64,000 nt of DNA from JACCXG01 sp963785755 (GTDB taxonomy: Bacteria > Acidobacteriota > Vicinamibacteria > Vicinamibacterales > 2-12-FULL-66-21), in assembly GCA_963785755.1 (NCBI GenBank), contig CAWAXG010000057.1:15350-79349 (forward strand), written 5' to 3'. Under the pieces are notes generated by a model. That model did not search any database and was not told the origin of the DNA. It worked only from the letters and a program-made list of their open reading frames with translations. Positions 10,301 through 19,668 of the stretch are shown one piece after another. The translations under genes were made by a program, and so were the position numbers. Position 1 is the first letter of the stretch. Each line of letters opens with the position of its first letter.

Positions 10301-10893
10301 TGATGAAGCCGCTCGCGACGCCGGTGCTCGGCGGCATGGTGTCGTCGCTGCTCCACGTGCTGATCGTCACGCCGGTGATCTTCTTCTGGATTCGCGAGAG
10401 GCGCCTGGGGCTTCAGCGCGAGCCACCGCCGCGAGACGAGCACGTACGCGGCAGTCCCCGGCGTGTGGCAATGGCTGTGGGAGTCGTTGCCCTCATCGCG
10501 TTGCTCTCGTTCGTGGTGTGGCGGACGCGACCAGGCGGCGAGCCCACGGCTCAGAGTGCCGGGACGGTCGTGCAAACGGTTCGCGCAGGCGACCTCGATA
10601 TCGCGCTGCTGTCGCCGACCGGCACCCTGCGGCAAGGCCGCAATAGTTTCACGTTCGAGTTCAGACGCACGGGCACCACCACGTTGGTCGACGTCGGCAG
10701 CGTGCGCGCGAGCGCCAATATGCCGATGCCCGGCATGGTCATGTCTGGCGGTCTCCAGGTGACGCCGACCGGGGTGCCCGGCCGGTACGCCGCGACCGCG
10801 GAGTTCGGCATGGCCGGCGCCTGGCAGATGGCGGTCGAGTGGAACGGACCCTCCGGCCAAGGGTCGGTGAGTTTTCACGGAGGCGTGCAATGA
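7306..10893 (+). CDS. cusA: Heavy-metal RND efflux pump, CusA-like, with C-terminal YtkA/FixH-like domain
   Basis: Inner-membrane RND proton/metal antiporter. The start ATG 7306 follows GGCGAGG and opens with the family N-terminus (INRLIDVALRNRFIVV, then STPIDAIPDLSDNQVI). The EFMPSLNEGDLMFMP and TMPIINRIDMLTTGIRSEVG segments favour the Cu/Ag (CusA) over the Zn/Co/Cd branch, because Met is kept. The usual pump ends near FFWIRERRLGL. After that comes an extra transmembrane helix (VAMAVGVVALIALLSFVVW) and a periplasmic beta domain with MPMPGMVMSGG and PGRYAATAEFGMAGAWQM, which resembles YtkA/FixH domains. Total 1195 residues, about 150 longer than usual. Operon with cusC and cusB by ATGA overlaps. 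Confidence 0.92.
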   Translation: MINRLIDVALRNRFIVVVLYLGLAGWGWWALTSTPIDAIPDLSDNQVIVFTDWPGHSPQEVEDQVTYPLTTNLQGLAGVRVVRSQSAFGFSMIYVVFEDNVELYFARARVLERMSLVTKSLPAGVTPTLGPDATGVGHVFWYTVESPTHSLRELRTLQDWFIRYQLNAVPGVAEVASVGGHVQQYQVDVDPNRLRTYNLPLSAVVSAVRASNLNVGGNVLESNGAWLIVRGVGLIQSVDDVKRIVVGGANGVPIYVEQVAHVQIGNAFRVASLVKGTQEAVGGVVVARTGVNTKDVIDAVKARLAQIAPGLPPGVTIVPFYDRSDLIEQVVGTLRTALVEEIALVTLAHVIFLMHFRSILIVTLPLPLAVLMSFLGMYYAGISSNIMSLAGIAIAIGVLVDAGIVVTENAFRFVEQRGVDAGDRRRVWETVRDSTRLVGRPVFFSMAIILLAFIPVFALTGQEGKLFHPLAFTKTFAVLAATVIAVTLVPVLCTLLLGGKFHPEEANPVMRVLRAVYRPVLRSALAHRAVTIAAAAALFVGALVLARGIGSEFMPSLNEGDLMFMPIADPSISLEENTRIAARQNAALMKFPEVAYVVAKVARADTSTDPAPLNMTETIVHLKPKNEWRSGMTLDGLRAEMGRAVQLPGVSNIWTMPIINRIDMLTTGIRSEVGVKIFGTDLAVLEELARKVGDTVRRVPGASNVYPEQVTSGQYLNIEVDRGAAARYGIGVGDIQQVIETAVGETTLTTTVEGRQRFPVRVRYALEYRADPQALGHVLVASSNGVQIPLSQVARIEHARGPAMISSENGLLLATVLLNVQGRDVGGFVEEARATVARDVALPAGYYIGWSGRWENQERARARLQIVLPIVLLVIFVVLYFTYHSALEAAHVLLAVPFALTGGIYLLWMLGYNFSVAVWVGFIALFGTAVQTGVVMVIYLEEAVERKQHELGGALTRDGLRDAVMEGALLRLRPKVMTVSTVIAGLLPIMWSTRAGAEVMKPLATPVLGGMVSSLLHVLIVTPVIFFWIRERRLGLQREPPPRDEHVRGSPRRVAMAVGVVALIALLSFVVWRTRPGGEPTAQSAGTVVQTVRAGDLDIALLSPTGTLRQGRNSFTFEFRRTGTTTLVDVGSVRASANMPMPGMVMSGGLQVTPTGVPGRYAATAEFGMAGAWQMAVEWNGPSGQGSVSFHGGVQ

Positions 10894-12218
10894 CCACGCG
10901 AATCGCGTTGAGCGTCCTCATTGCGACGCTGCTGACCGGTCTCTCTACCTCGGCTCAATCACCCGATGGCCAGGCGCCGCTTGCTGGCCGATTCGTGGAT
11001 GCTGCGAACGGGCTGTCACTTGAACAGGCCATTGCGCGTGCCATCGAGCAGGAGCCCTCACTCCGGGCGGCGCGCAGTCAGGTGGAGGTGGCGCACGGCA
11101 CAAAGCTTCAGGCGTCCCTCAGACCCAACCCGGCCTTCTCATTCGAGCGGCGCGAAGAACCCGGAGGCACGGACCACCTGACGACGATCGGGGTGGAATG
11201 GCCGCTCGATCTCTTCCGGAGGAGCGAGCGTCTTGCAGTCGCGGACCGCGAAGTTGCGGTTGCGCAGCTGTCTGCGTCAGATCGCGAGCGCCTGCTGGCA
11301 GCCGAGGTCCGCACGCGATACGGCGACGTCCTGGCGGCGATTCGAGATCTCGCGCTCTTCGACGAGATCGTGGCCGCGACACGGAACCAGTTCGACCTGC
11401 TCCGGTCTCGCGTCGAACAGGGAGCCTCACCCCCGCTCGAGCGGGATCTGTTGGATGTCGAGCTCAGACGTGTCCAGGCCGAGCGCCTGCTCCAGGCAGG
11501 CCGCACGGAGGCCGCGATGTTCGATTTGAAACGCGTGCTCGGCATGAAGGCAGATGCCATGCTCACCGTGCGTGACACGTTCGACGTTTTCGTCCAACGC
11601 GAGTCGGCTGCAGCGCCACAGGTGGGGGAGGTGTCGACGGCCGTCGAACAGCGGGCTGACGTGCGAGAGGCGGCGGCCCGCATCGACATGGCCGTGGCGA
11701 AGATCGACCGAGCGCGGTCGGAGGGCGGCTTCGATGTCAGCGTGTTCGCAAACTACATGCGCATGGATTCAGGGTTCCCGCAGCGTGGGTTCGCGCCGGA
11801 CGGTGGTCTCGAGCGCGTTCGGGGGCAGTTCAACTACTGGTCTGCCGGCGCGATGCTCACGATTCCCGTGCTGAACCGGAATCAGGGAGAAGTGGCGGTG
11901 GCGCACGCAGAGCGGACGGGCGCGGCCGCCGCCTACGATGCCGCGCGGCTCGCCGCGGAGGCCGAACTGGCGTCCGCCCGCGCGCGGGACGAGCGTGCGA
12001 GGGAGGCCGTCAAGATCTATGGCGCCGGCGCGCAGGCACTGGCGCGCCAGAACCTGACCGTGGTCGGCCAGAGTTACGAGCTCGGGCGGGTGACGATCTT
12101 CGAGGTCCTGGCCGAACGGCGGCGATACCTGGATGTGGAGCGTGCCTATACCGAGGCCTTGCGTGCGGCGTACGAGGCACGAACAGCGCTCAAACGGGCG
12201 CTTGGAGAGAATCGATGA
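10890..12218 (+). CDS. cusC: TolC-like outer-membrane efflux protein, CusC/CzcC type
   Basis: Outer-membrane channel of the tripartite metal pump, 442 residues. The start ATG 10890 overlaps the pump stop (ATGA). A signal peptide is present (IALSVLIATLLTGLSTSAQS), followed by the two OEP repeats rich in long helices (LEQAIARAIEQEPSLRAARS; SVLNRNQG-like turn read as IPVLNRNQGEVAVAHAE). The C-terminal helix includes GQSYELGRVTIFEVLAERRR, typical of CzcC-like members. Its stop overlaps the adaptor start. Confidence 0.9.
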   Translation: MTTRIALSVLIATLLTGLSTSAQSPDGQAPLAGRFVDAANGLSLEQAIARAIEQEPSLRAARSQVEVAHGTKLQASLRPNPAFSFERREEPGGTDHLTTIGVEWPLDLFRRSERLAVADREVAVAQLSASDRERLLAAEVRTRYGDVLAAIRDLALFDEIVAATRNQFDLLRSRVEQGASPPLERDLLDVELRRVQAERLLQAGRTEAAMFDLKRVLGMKADAMLTVRDTFDVFVQRESAAAPQVGEVSTAVEQRADVREAAARIDMAVAKIDRARSEGGFDVSVFANYMRMDSGFPQRGFAPDGGLERVRGQFNYWSAGAMLTIPVLNRNQGEVAVAHAERTGAAAAYDAARLAAEAELASARARDERAREAVKIYGAGAQALARQNLTVVGQSYELGRVTIFEVLAERRRYLDVERAYTEALRAAYEARTALKRALGENR

Positions 12219-13804
12219 CGAGCGACACACGCGTGACGATGCACAGGGGCGCCGCAGCGCTGGTCGCCATCGCTCTTCTGGCAGCCGGAGCCGGAGCCAC
12301 GTATCTATTGATGCGACGGGATGCCGGGGCCGGCGGACACGCTGCAGACATGCCGTCACCTACAGGCGCGCAGCCGTCTCCAGCTGCGTCCGCTGGCGCG
12401 AGCAAGGCGCCGCTAGCTGACGTCGTCGTTCCACTCAGTCAGGATGCGGTGAAACGCGCGGGGATCGTCGTGGCGCCGGTCGCGAGTGGGACGTCAGCGA
12501 CGGCGATTCGTCTGCCCGGTGTCGTTGAGCCGAACGCCTACCGGCAGGTGGTGGTGACTCCGCTCGTCGCCGGGCGCGTCACGAAGGTCGGGCCGGCGCT
12601 CGGCGACCGTGTTCGTCGCGGTCAAACCCTGGCCGAGATCTACAGCCCGGCGCTCGCCGAGGCGCAGACGCGGTACGTGTCGGCACTGGCAATGCTCGAC
12701 GCGCACGATCGCGAGTTGCAGCGGACCCAGAAGCTCGTCGAGATCGGGGCCGCGAGCCGCCAGGAGCTGGAGAAGATTCACGCCGAGCACGCGGCGCAAA
12801 CAGCAGCCGTCCAGAGTGCGCGCTCGCAGCTCGAGCTGCTCGGCGTCTCCGCCTCGGCGCTCGACAATGTGGCTCCTGGCCATGATGTGAGCGCCACCAC
12901 CACCGTCCCTGCGCCGATTGACGGCGTCGTGACCGAGCGCGGAGCGAATGTCGGGCTCAACGTGGACACAGCCACGAAGCTGTTCACCGTGGTCGATCTC
13001 TCAACGGTCTGGGTCGTGGCGGACGTGTACGAGAAGGATTTCCCGGCAGCGCGCATTGGCAGTGAGGCCGCGATCACAACGTCTGCCCGTCCAGACCTGA
13101 CGCTGCGCGGCCGCGTCAGCTACGTCGATCCGCAGGTCAGCGCCGACACTCGAACTGCGAAGGTGCGGATCGAAGTGCCAAACACCGGCGGCGAGCTGCG
13201 GCTCGGGATGTACGCGGATGTCGTGGTGGCCGGAGCGTCTGGCACGTCGGCTCCTGGAGTCCCACGCCGCGCCGTGCAGAACGTTGGTGACCGTACGGTC
13301 GTCTATCTGGCGAATCCGAAGGAACCCGGGAAGTTTGTTGAACGAGAGGTCCGCCTCGGTCAGACCTCCGGAGAACAGGTCGAAGTCGTGTCAGGCGTTC
13401 AGCCAGGCGATGTGGTCGTGACCGAGGGCAGCTTCTACGTCAGGGCCGAGCGTGAGCGTCTTGGTCTCAGGCCGGCGACAAGTACGGCGAATGCGAGCGC
13501 AACGCCAGCCTCATCGAGCGACGGACGCCGCAACGAGGCCGCCCAGACTGCGAAGGTGGTCGTGAACGAGCAGGGCTATGAGCCTGCGACAGTGACGTTC
13601 GGCGCCGGCACACCGGCACGCATCACGTTCGTGCGCACAACCGACAAGACCTGCGGCACGGAGGTGGTATTTCCGTCCTTGAACATCAAACGAGCGCTTC
13701 CGCTGAATGAGCCCGTCGTGATTGAGTTCACGCCCGCCAGGTCGGGAGACATCGCTTTCTCCTGCGGGATGAACATGCTGCACGGCACCGTCGTCGTTCG
13801 ATAG
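12215..13804 (+). CDS. cusB: Membrane fusion protein, CusB-like, with C-terminal cupredoxin domain
   Basis: Periplasmic adaptor of 529 residues. It has an N-terminal membrane anchor (LVAIALLAAGAGATYLL), a barrel-sandwich domain (RLPGVVEPNAYRQVVVTPL, VAGRVTKVGPALGDRVRRGQ), a helical hairpin (about 145-205), a beta-barrel with VVDLSTVWVVADVYEKDF, and a membrane-proximal domain. From about residue 445 there is a cupredoxin-like domain: NEQGYEPATVTFGAGTPARI, then a DKTCGTEVVF segment and the C-terminal loop FSCGMNMLHGTVVV, which supplies Cys/Met/His ligands. ATGA overlap with cusC. The fused domain suggests that copper is handed to the adaptor directly; that is inference. Confidence 0.92.
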   Translation: MTSDTRVTMHRGAAALVAIALLAAGAGATYLLMRRDAGAGGHAADMPSPTGAQPSPAASAGASKAPLADVVVPLSQDAVKRAGIVVAPVASGTSATAIRLPGVVEPNAYRQVVVTPLVAGRVTKVGPALGDRVRRGQTLAEIYSPALAEAQTRYVSALAMLDAHDRELQRTQKLVEIGAASRQELEKIHAEHAAQTAAVQSARSQLELLGVSASALDNVAPGHDVSATTTVPAPIDGVVTERGANVGLNVDTATKLFTVVDLSTVWVVADVYEKDFPAARIGSEAAITTSARPDLTLRGRVSYVDPQVSADTRTAKVRIEVPNTGGELRLGMYADVVVAGASGTSAPGVPRRAVQNVGDRTVVYLANPKEPGKFVEREVRLGQTSGEQVEVVSGVQPGDVVVTEGSFYVRAERERLGLRPATSTANASATPASSSDGRRNEAAQTAKVVVNEQGYEPATVTFGAGTPARITFVRTTDKTCGTEVVFPSLNIKRALPLNEPVVIEFTPARSGDIAFSCGMNMLHGTVVVR

Positions 13805-13844
13805 GCCGAGGAGTTTCCATGCCATACGCTGTCGGGATCGTCCA

Positions 13845-16800
13845 TCAGCTGCACCGGAGGAAATGGATCCGTCCCGAGTCTTCTCCCGCGACGACCGTCG
13901 CACCGTCGGGCGTGACCGCACATGTTCTCAGCTCCCCGTCGCCGGTGAATGCCATGACGGTGCGGCCGCTGGCCAGATCCCAGACTCTCAGCGTCGCATC
14001 CTCGGAGGTCGAGGCCGCCAGCCGCGCGCCGGGAAACAGGGCCACCGACGTGACGAACGCCTGATGGCCGCGCAGCGTTTTGAGGGCGTCGCCGGTCTCG
14101 AGATCCCAGATCTTCAACGTTCCATCGGCGGACCCGGTGAGCGCGTGCCGTCCGTCCGGGAACATCGTCACGCCCATGACCCAATGATCGTGGCCAACCA
14201 GCGTGCGGAGCTCGCGCCCTGTGGTCAGATCCCACACCTTGAGGGTATTGTCCTGTGCCGCAGTAACCACGCGGGTGCCATCCGGCGTGATGGCCACGGA
14301 GCGAATCCAGGGCCGTCCCCCGCTGTTCTTGTGTCCTGGCAGATCGTGGACCTTGGCATACGTTTCGAGATCCCAGATTTGCAACGTTGAATCCCAGCAG
14401 CCCGATGCCACACGCCGTCCATCTGGAGAGATGGCAAGACCGGAGACGCCGAAGGTAAACCCCTCGAGCGTCTTGAGCGTCGTTCCGTCGCACAGGTTCC
14501 AGACGCGTAAGGTGTTGTCGTCGGCGCCGGTCACCGCGCGCGTGCCGTCGGGTGTAATCGCGACGGCACTCACCCAGCCTGTATGTCCTGCAAGCGTCCG
14601 CACCAGCGAGCCGGATGCGCTGTCCCAGACCTTGATCGACGTATCGCGCGAGGCTGCGAGCACGTGACGTCCATCTGGCGTCACGACGACCGAGTTGATC
14701 CACGTACTCGGCGCGGTGAGCGCCTTCTTCTCGACGGGCTCGTTCCCGGACGCGTGCAAATCCCAGATCTTGATCATTTCGTCGCCGGCGGCGGAGATCG
14801 CGTAGCGTCCGTCTGGTGTGGCAGCGACGCACGTCACCGACCACCAATGCTCCTCGAGCATGCGGATCTCGGTGCAGCGACTCACATCCCACACCCGCAG
14901 CCTGACGTCGTCCGATCCCGACACGACAACGCCATCGGCGGTCGACGCAAGCGTGCGGATGATGCCCACATGCCCGCTGAGTTCGCTGTCGGTTCCCTGT
15001 TCGATATCGAGCACGTGCAGCGTGTTGCCGCTCGCAAACACCGCGCGGGTGCCGTCGACGGATATGGCCAGCGCCTTGATCGGCTGCCCGTGCTCGACCG
15101 GGGAACGCAGCTCTGCCCCCTTCTCGATGTCCCAGAACCGAATCGACCCGCCAAACGACGAGAGGCCGCGGCGGCCATCAGGTGTGATCGCGAGCCGGTT
15201 GGCCGACAAGACCTCCCGCGCCAAGCGCGGCACCTCGGTCCCGCGCTCGACGTCCCAGAGTTTGAGGCTCTGATCCTCCGACGCCGATAACGCATAACGG
15301 CCATCCGGCGTGATGGCAATAGCGGTGATCGGTGCGGTGTGCCCTCGCAGCACACAGACTGGTTCCGTCCGGTCGAACGGAGCCCAGACGGTCATCGATC
15401 CGTCGGCCGTGCCGGAGATCGCGCGGTGACCGTACGGTGTCGCAGCCGACGCGGATCTGACCTGTGAATAGTGTCCGAGCGTGCGAACCTCGGTGTTGGT
15501 TTCAAAGCTCCACACCTTCACGATGCCCTCGTCCGAGCAGGTGAGCGCCTGGCGCAGGTCTGGCGAGATCGCCACGGCCTGGACGCCGATGAATCGCTCC
15601 GTTCGCGGCGCGTCGGGCGGAGCGAGGCTGGCGGTCAACGGCCGGAGCCAGGCGCCTCCGTTCCATTGCGCGGCCTGTGCGAGCAGCGTCCGTATCTCCG
15701 GGGCAGGGTAGGACGAGAGTCGTGCGAGCAATTGACCGGCAAGCTGGGTGTCGTCTTTCTCGAGCGTCACCGCCATCCGCCGGAGCGTTCCCTCGACGCT
15801 GCGGAGCACCGGGTCATCGTCGAACATGGCGAAGTCGGCGAGCACCGCAGCCGGCCCAAGTGCCTGGAGCTTGGTCTGAAGCCACTCGAAATCCAGGAGC
15901 AGCGCGCGCGCCTGGGATGGAGATCCGCCTGCACGAGGTGGTAGGGAAGCTCCGCCAGGCTATGCGGCCGATCGGCCCTCCAGCGGCGATGTTCGCCGGG
16001 CGAGTCGGCGGCAACGGCTGTGAAGTACACCGCCAGCTCCTGATGAGCGGCGCGGCACTCCACTGATTGAGCGCTCGACGGTGACGCCATCCGGAGATAG
16101 CGATGGAAGACGGCGGTCCGCAGCTGGTCATGATAGAAGTCAATCAACCCCGACCGATTCGTCTCGTCCATCGGGCGCAGGTAGAACTCGAGCGCACGAT
16201 AGAGCTGCAGCCACCGTTCCTTCGAGAACCTCGCATCGTTGGTCGACAGCACGTCCATGATTTCCGATTGGAAGAGTCCCGAACGGGACACGGCGATGCG
16301 GCTCAGGGTCCGTTCTGTTGCGTCCGCGGTATGGTCGTATTCGAGGCGTTGCAGGACCTCGGCGAACAGCTCGGGGACGGTTTCAGGAAGATTCGTCAGT
16401 CGCCGCTCCACGGCGTCGCGATCGCGGCAGAGCGACAACTCCTCGACCGCAACCTGCAGGTAGAGCGGCAGCCCCGCGTCCTTCTTCTTCCCATCGTCGA
16501 CCAGGCGGCCGAGCTGGTCGTCTGTCAGCTGTTTGGATCGGACTGCGAGCTGCTTGCGGACGAGCTCCTGACGTTGGAGCGTCGTGAGCGACGGGACAGA
16601 GAGCTCGCGATCGGGGATCAGCTGCCTCTTGCGGAGCGCCTGGTAACAATCGCCCTCGAGCGGTACTGACGATGAGGCGGGCCCCGTGCGGCACGTAGAA
16701 CGGCAACCAGTTGAGGGCGTGGCTGCGATTAGCCGGATCGAGCTGGTTGAGCGCATCGACGAACAACACGACGGTTCGCGTGGCGCCCGCTCTCGCCAGG

Positions 16801-18119
16801 AACGTCCGCAGCTGAATCGGCAGCTCGTCGGGGTCGGCGGCGACTTCTTCATCGATGACGGCCTTGCGCCGCAAGGTCTCGCACAGCGATCGGAGCGTCG
16901 TCGTGAGGTCGGTAGAACCGGGCGCCGCGCCGATGAACAGCGGCACGACGATGGCATCAGGCATTTCCCTGCTGCACCGACGGGCACACTGGGCGAGCAG
17001 TGTTGACTTCCCGGCGCCCGATGCGCCGGTCACGACCAACGGTCGCCGTTCGCTGGCGTCGCCGATGTAATCGAACACCTGCTGTATCAGCTCGTCCCGG
17101 CCGACGAAGGTCTGCGTGGCGCGGTCGATGAATCGATCGTGGCTGTGCCGCGCGTCAGTGTGTGAGTCAACGTCGCTGGCGACCTCTCCCAGATGGTCGT
17201 CGATTGCCGCACGGAGGTCCGCCAGCATCTGCTGGCCAAGGTCTTCGATGCCCCGGAGGGCGACGACCGCAGCGGACCGCACCCGATCTCGCGATGCGGC
17301 GCTGAGGTGCAGCATTTCATCGGGCTGCAGCACACCGTCCCTCAGTGCGGTATTCAGATAGGTCAGTTCCTCGCCCGAGACCAGCGAAGGCAGGATGTCC
17401 GGGTCCACAAGGAGCCCCTCATACGTCGCTTCATAGGTGCGCACCAGCGCGGTGGGCCGATGCACCTCCTGGATTCGCCGTTTCAACCGTTCCAGCCGCA
17501 GCCGGCGTTCGCCCTGCTCGATGAACACTGGTCGCAACGCGTCCGGAAAGCCGGGCGTCGAGTCAAGGTCGAGCCGCCGCAAGTAGAAGAATGCGTGGCC
17601 GCTCGCGGCCTTCTCAGAAAGCGCGCCGTAGCGAATTTCTCCCTCGGTGATGGATTGTCCCGCCTCCTCGAAGCCGGCGGATTCCCAGAACGTCGCGAGC
17701 CTGGCGATGTCGTCCTGCGTCACGTCGCGGTCGTGGCGCAGCCGGTAAATCGGCGTCTCCAGAGTCTCGTCGAGGCTGTACGCGTCGAGCAGCGCCGCAT
17801 CGGGTGAACGCGGATCGGTGCGATCCCGTGCGTGCTCCATGACATCGCGCGGGATGCGCTCCGGTGGCGGCAGCCAGCCATAGCGGTCGCCGAGCAGCGA
17901 GACGAAAAACGGGCGGCATCGATCGATTTCTTTCAGGCAGGCTTCGAGGGCGTCCCGGCTGCTCGTTTCCAGTCCCCAGCGCAGGTCCACGCCGACGAAG
18001 TCGGCTCCGCGACGGGCGCAGTAGCTGCGCAGTTCCTTGAAGACGACGCGACTGAGCTGGTCGCGCTCGGCATGCATGTCGAGGAACGTCGACGAGACGA
18101 ACACCCGGACGCTTTTCAT
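13845..18119 (-). CDS. DUF4062-NACHT/AAA-WD40 STAND ATPase (two compensating frameshifts)
   Basis: About 1424 residues if restored. N-terminus: DUF4062 (KSVRVFVSSTFLDMHAERDQ, about 4-100). A NACHT-type ATPase follows, with Walker A GASGAGKST at 365-373, a Walker B-like VVLFVDALNQLD at about 450-460 and a helical arm. The C-terminal 660 residues hold about thirteen WD40 repeats (ending KVWD, KIWD or RVWD after GH-containing turns). The reading frame changes near 16660 (GARLIVST, then PLEGDCYQALRKRQL) and changes back near 15910 (ELPYHLVQAD, then ALLLDFEWLQTKL). The ends share one frame and total length is 3n, so the shifts cancel. The order resembles animal NWD1/TEP1-like proteins and bacterial STAND defence or signalling proteins. 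Convergent with cusB. Confidence 0.85.
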
Positions 18120-18193
18120 GCGGGGCCTCCCGAGAAGGACGCATTGACGAGAGGACGGGAGGACGGGAGGTTCAATTCTCGAACGCGGCGCGC

Positions 18194-18787
18194 CTACCGA
18201 TCCAGGGACCGGCCGGACTCTTCGGCCGGCGTCGCGGCCGCTGGCAGGTAGTCTTCGATGGCGCCGACGAGGAGCACCTCAGCGCCATCGGTCGTGGTGA
18301 TCTCGCCGTGATCGGAATCCTCGTCCGCGTGATGGAAATCGCCGGCGCGCAGCACGCGGCCGTCGATCACCACGGACCCCCTGATCACGAAGCACTCCTC
18401 CGGTCCGTGGTGCTTGTGCGACGGGTAGACCGCGCCCGGCTCGGCGCGAATCAGCAGCGTGACGAGCGATCGCGCCTTGTCCACGGACAGGACCCGGGCA
18501 CGGATGCCGGGCAGCCCGGTGTCGGTCCACGTCGCGCCGGCCGCCCACACGGTGTAGGTCGAGGGCTTGCGCACCGCGGCGAGCAGGCGCTCGCGCGCGT
18601 GCGCGGGGGGCTCCGACGGCGGAACCCTCAACGCCACCGCCGTTGCGGCGTCGTACAGACGGGAGACCTCCGATCGTTGTTCCGGCGTCAGCGTGTCGAG
18701 GCGAACCTCCAGCTCCAGCCGCTCGTCAGGGTCGAGCGCACCGACCGAATCGGCCAGGACCAGGGCCTCGAGCTCGTCGGGGATCAT
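18194..18787 (-). CDS. Anti-sigma factor with C-terminal cupin (ChrR-like)
   Basis: 197 residues whose ATG overlaps the sigma-factor stop (ATGA), the classic sigma/anti-sigma layout. The N-terminal half is helical (ELEALVLADSVGALDPDERL) like anti-sigma domains, but it lacks the usual HxxxCxxC zinc motif. The C-terminal half is a cupin with metal-ligand residues in SHKHHGPEECFVIRG and GDFHHADEDSDHGE. ChrR proteins sense oxidative stress, including singlet oxygen, through such domains. Here the cupin would be the likely sensor. The stimulus is unknown. Confidence 0.83.
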   Translation of the reverse strand: MIPDELEALVLADSVGALDPDERLELEVRLDTLTPEQRSEVSRLYDAATAVALRVPPSEPPAHARERLLAAVRKPSTYTVWAAGATWTDTGLPGIRARVLSVDKARSLVTLLIRAEPGAVYPSHKHHGPEECFVIRGSVVIDGRVLRAGDFHHADEDSDHGEITTTDGAEVLLVGAIEDYLPAAATPAEESGRSLDR

Positions 18788-19368
18788 ATGGCCTGCTCCA
18801 GATGGTCGCGCAGCGCGGCCAGGCCAGTGCGGATGCGTGTCTTCACCGTGCCGAGCGGCACGCCGAACCGGGTCGCAAGTTCGCTGTGGGTGTAGCCCTC
18901 GAAGTACGCCGCTTCGATCAGCGCCCTCTGAGCGGGCGTGAGGATGGCCAGCGCCGTCCGCACCGCGCCGGCCGTCGTGTAGCTGTCCAGAAGCGTCTCG
19001 GGTGTGTCGCGCGTGACGGGCTCCCCCGAACGAGCCCCGTCGTCGGCGGCGTCGACTGCGGGTTCGATTGCGAGGTGTCTCCGGACGCGGCGGGCGCGCA
19101 GACGATCAATGGCGCGATTTCTCGCGATGCGCGTGAGCCACGTGGCTGGCGATCCCAGCAGCGGGTCGTAGGTATCGGCGCGCGCCCACACGCGTACGAA
19201 CGTTTCCTGCAGCACGTCTTCCGCGTCCGACGGGCTGCCCAGAATGCGCATGATGACGGAATAGGCGAGACGACTGTGCCGGTCGTAGAGCGCTGCCAGT
19301 GCGGCTTCGTCGCGCGTGGCGATGCGCTGGAGGAGACCGACGTCGACCTCGGAACTGCTGGAGTCCAC
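18784..19368 (-). CDS. ECF-type RNA polymerase sigma factor (SigK/RpoE-like)
   Basis: Region 2 is clear (YDRHSRLAYSVIMRILGSPS, then DAEDVLQETFVRVW) and so is region 4 (ALIEAAYFEGYTHSELATRF followed by GVPLGTVKTRI). The chosen start is GTG 19368, preceded by GGTAGG at a good distance, giving 194 residues, the usual ECF size. An ATG at 19404 is an alternative that would add 12 residues. Co-transcribed with the cupin anti-sigma gene by stop/start overlap. The gap of 300 bp to the histidine kinase end (19369-19668) should hold its promoter, but no clear motif is visible. Confidence 0.9.
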   Translation of the reverse strand: MDSSSSEVDVGLLQRIATRDEAALAALYDRHSRLAYSVIMRILGSPSDAEDVLQETFVRVWARADTYDPLLGSPATWLTRIARNRAIDRLRARRVRRHLAIEPAVDAADDGARSGEPVTRDTPETLLDSYTTAGAVRTALAILTPAQRALIEAAYFEGYTHSELATRFGVPLGTVKTRIRTGLAALRDHLEQAI

Positions 19369-19668
19369 GGTGAACCTACCATTGCATAGCGCTGGAGACC
19401 GCATCAAGCACGGCCGTTCGCTCGCGTGCGGCGAGTGCCGCGGTTGGCCGAACCGCGATGGGGCCTGAACCGAGGGTGAGCACCCCGCAAGCGGCATATC
19501 CGCCATGGATACGGCCGCCGCATACGTTTGGATTGCGGTGCTCGTCGGCTCATACGGGGTCGGAGACGCATCCAAAGCGCTAACCTCGGCTGCGGTCGGG
19601 CTAGTCCTGGGGAAAAACACGCTGCATCTCGACGACGAGATTCAGGTGCACGTGCCGCACGGTCAGAT

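Noticed and set aside
15767..16987. A separate 406-codon protein inside the STAND gene
   Set aside because: Its first 100 residues are out-of-frame noise and the remainder is the middle of the STAND ATPase, exposed by the frameshifts.
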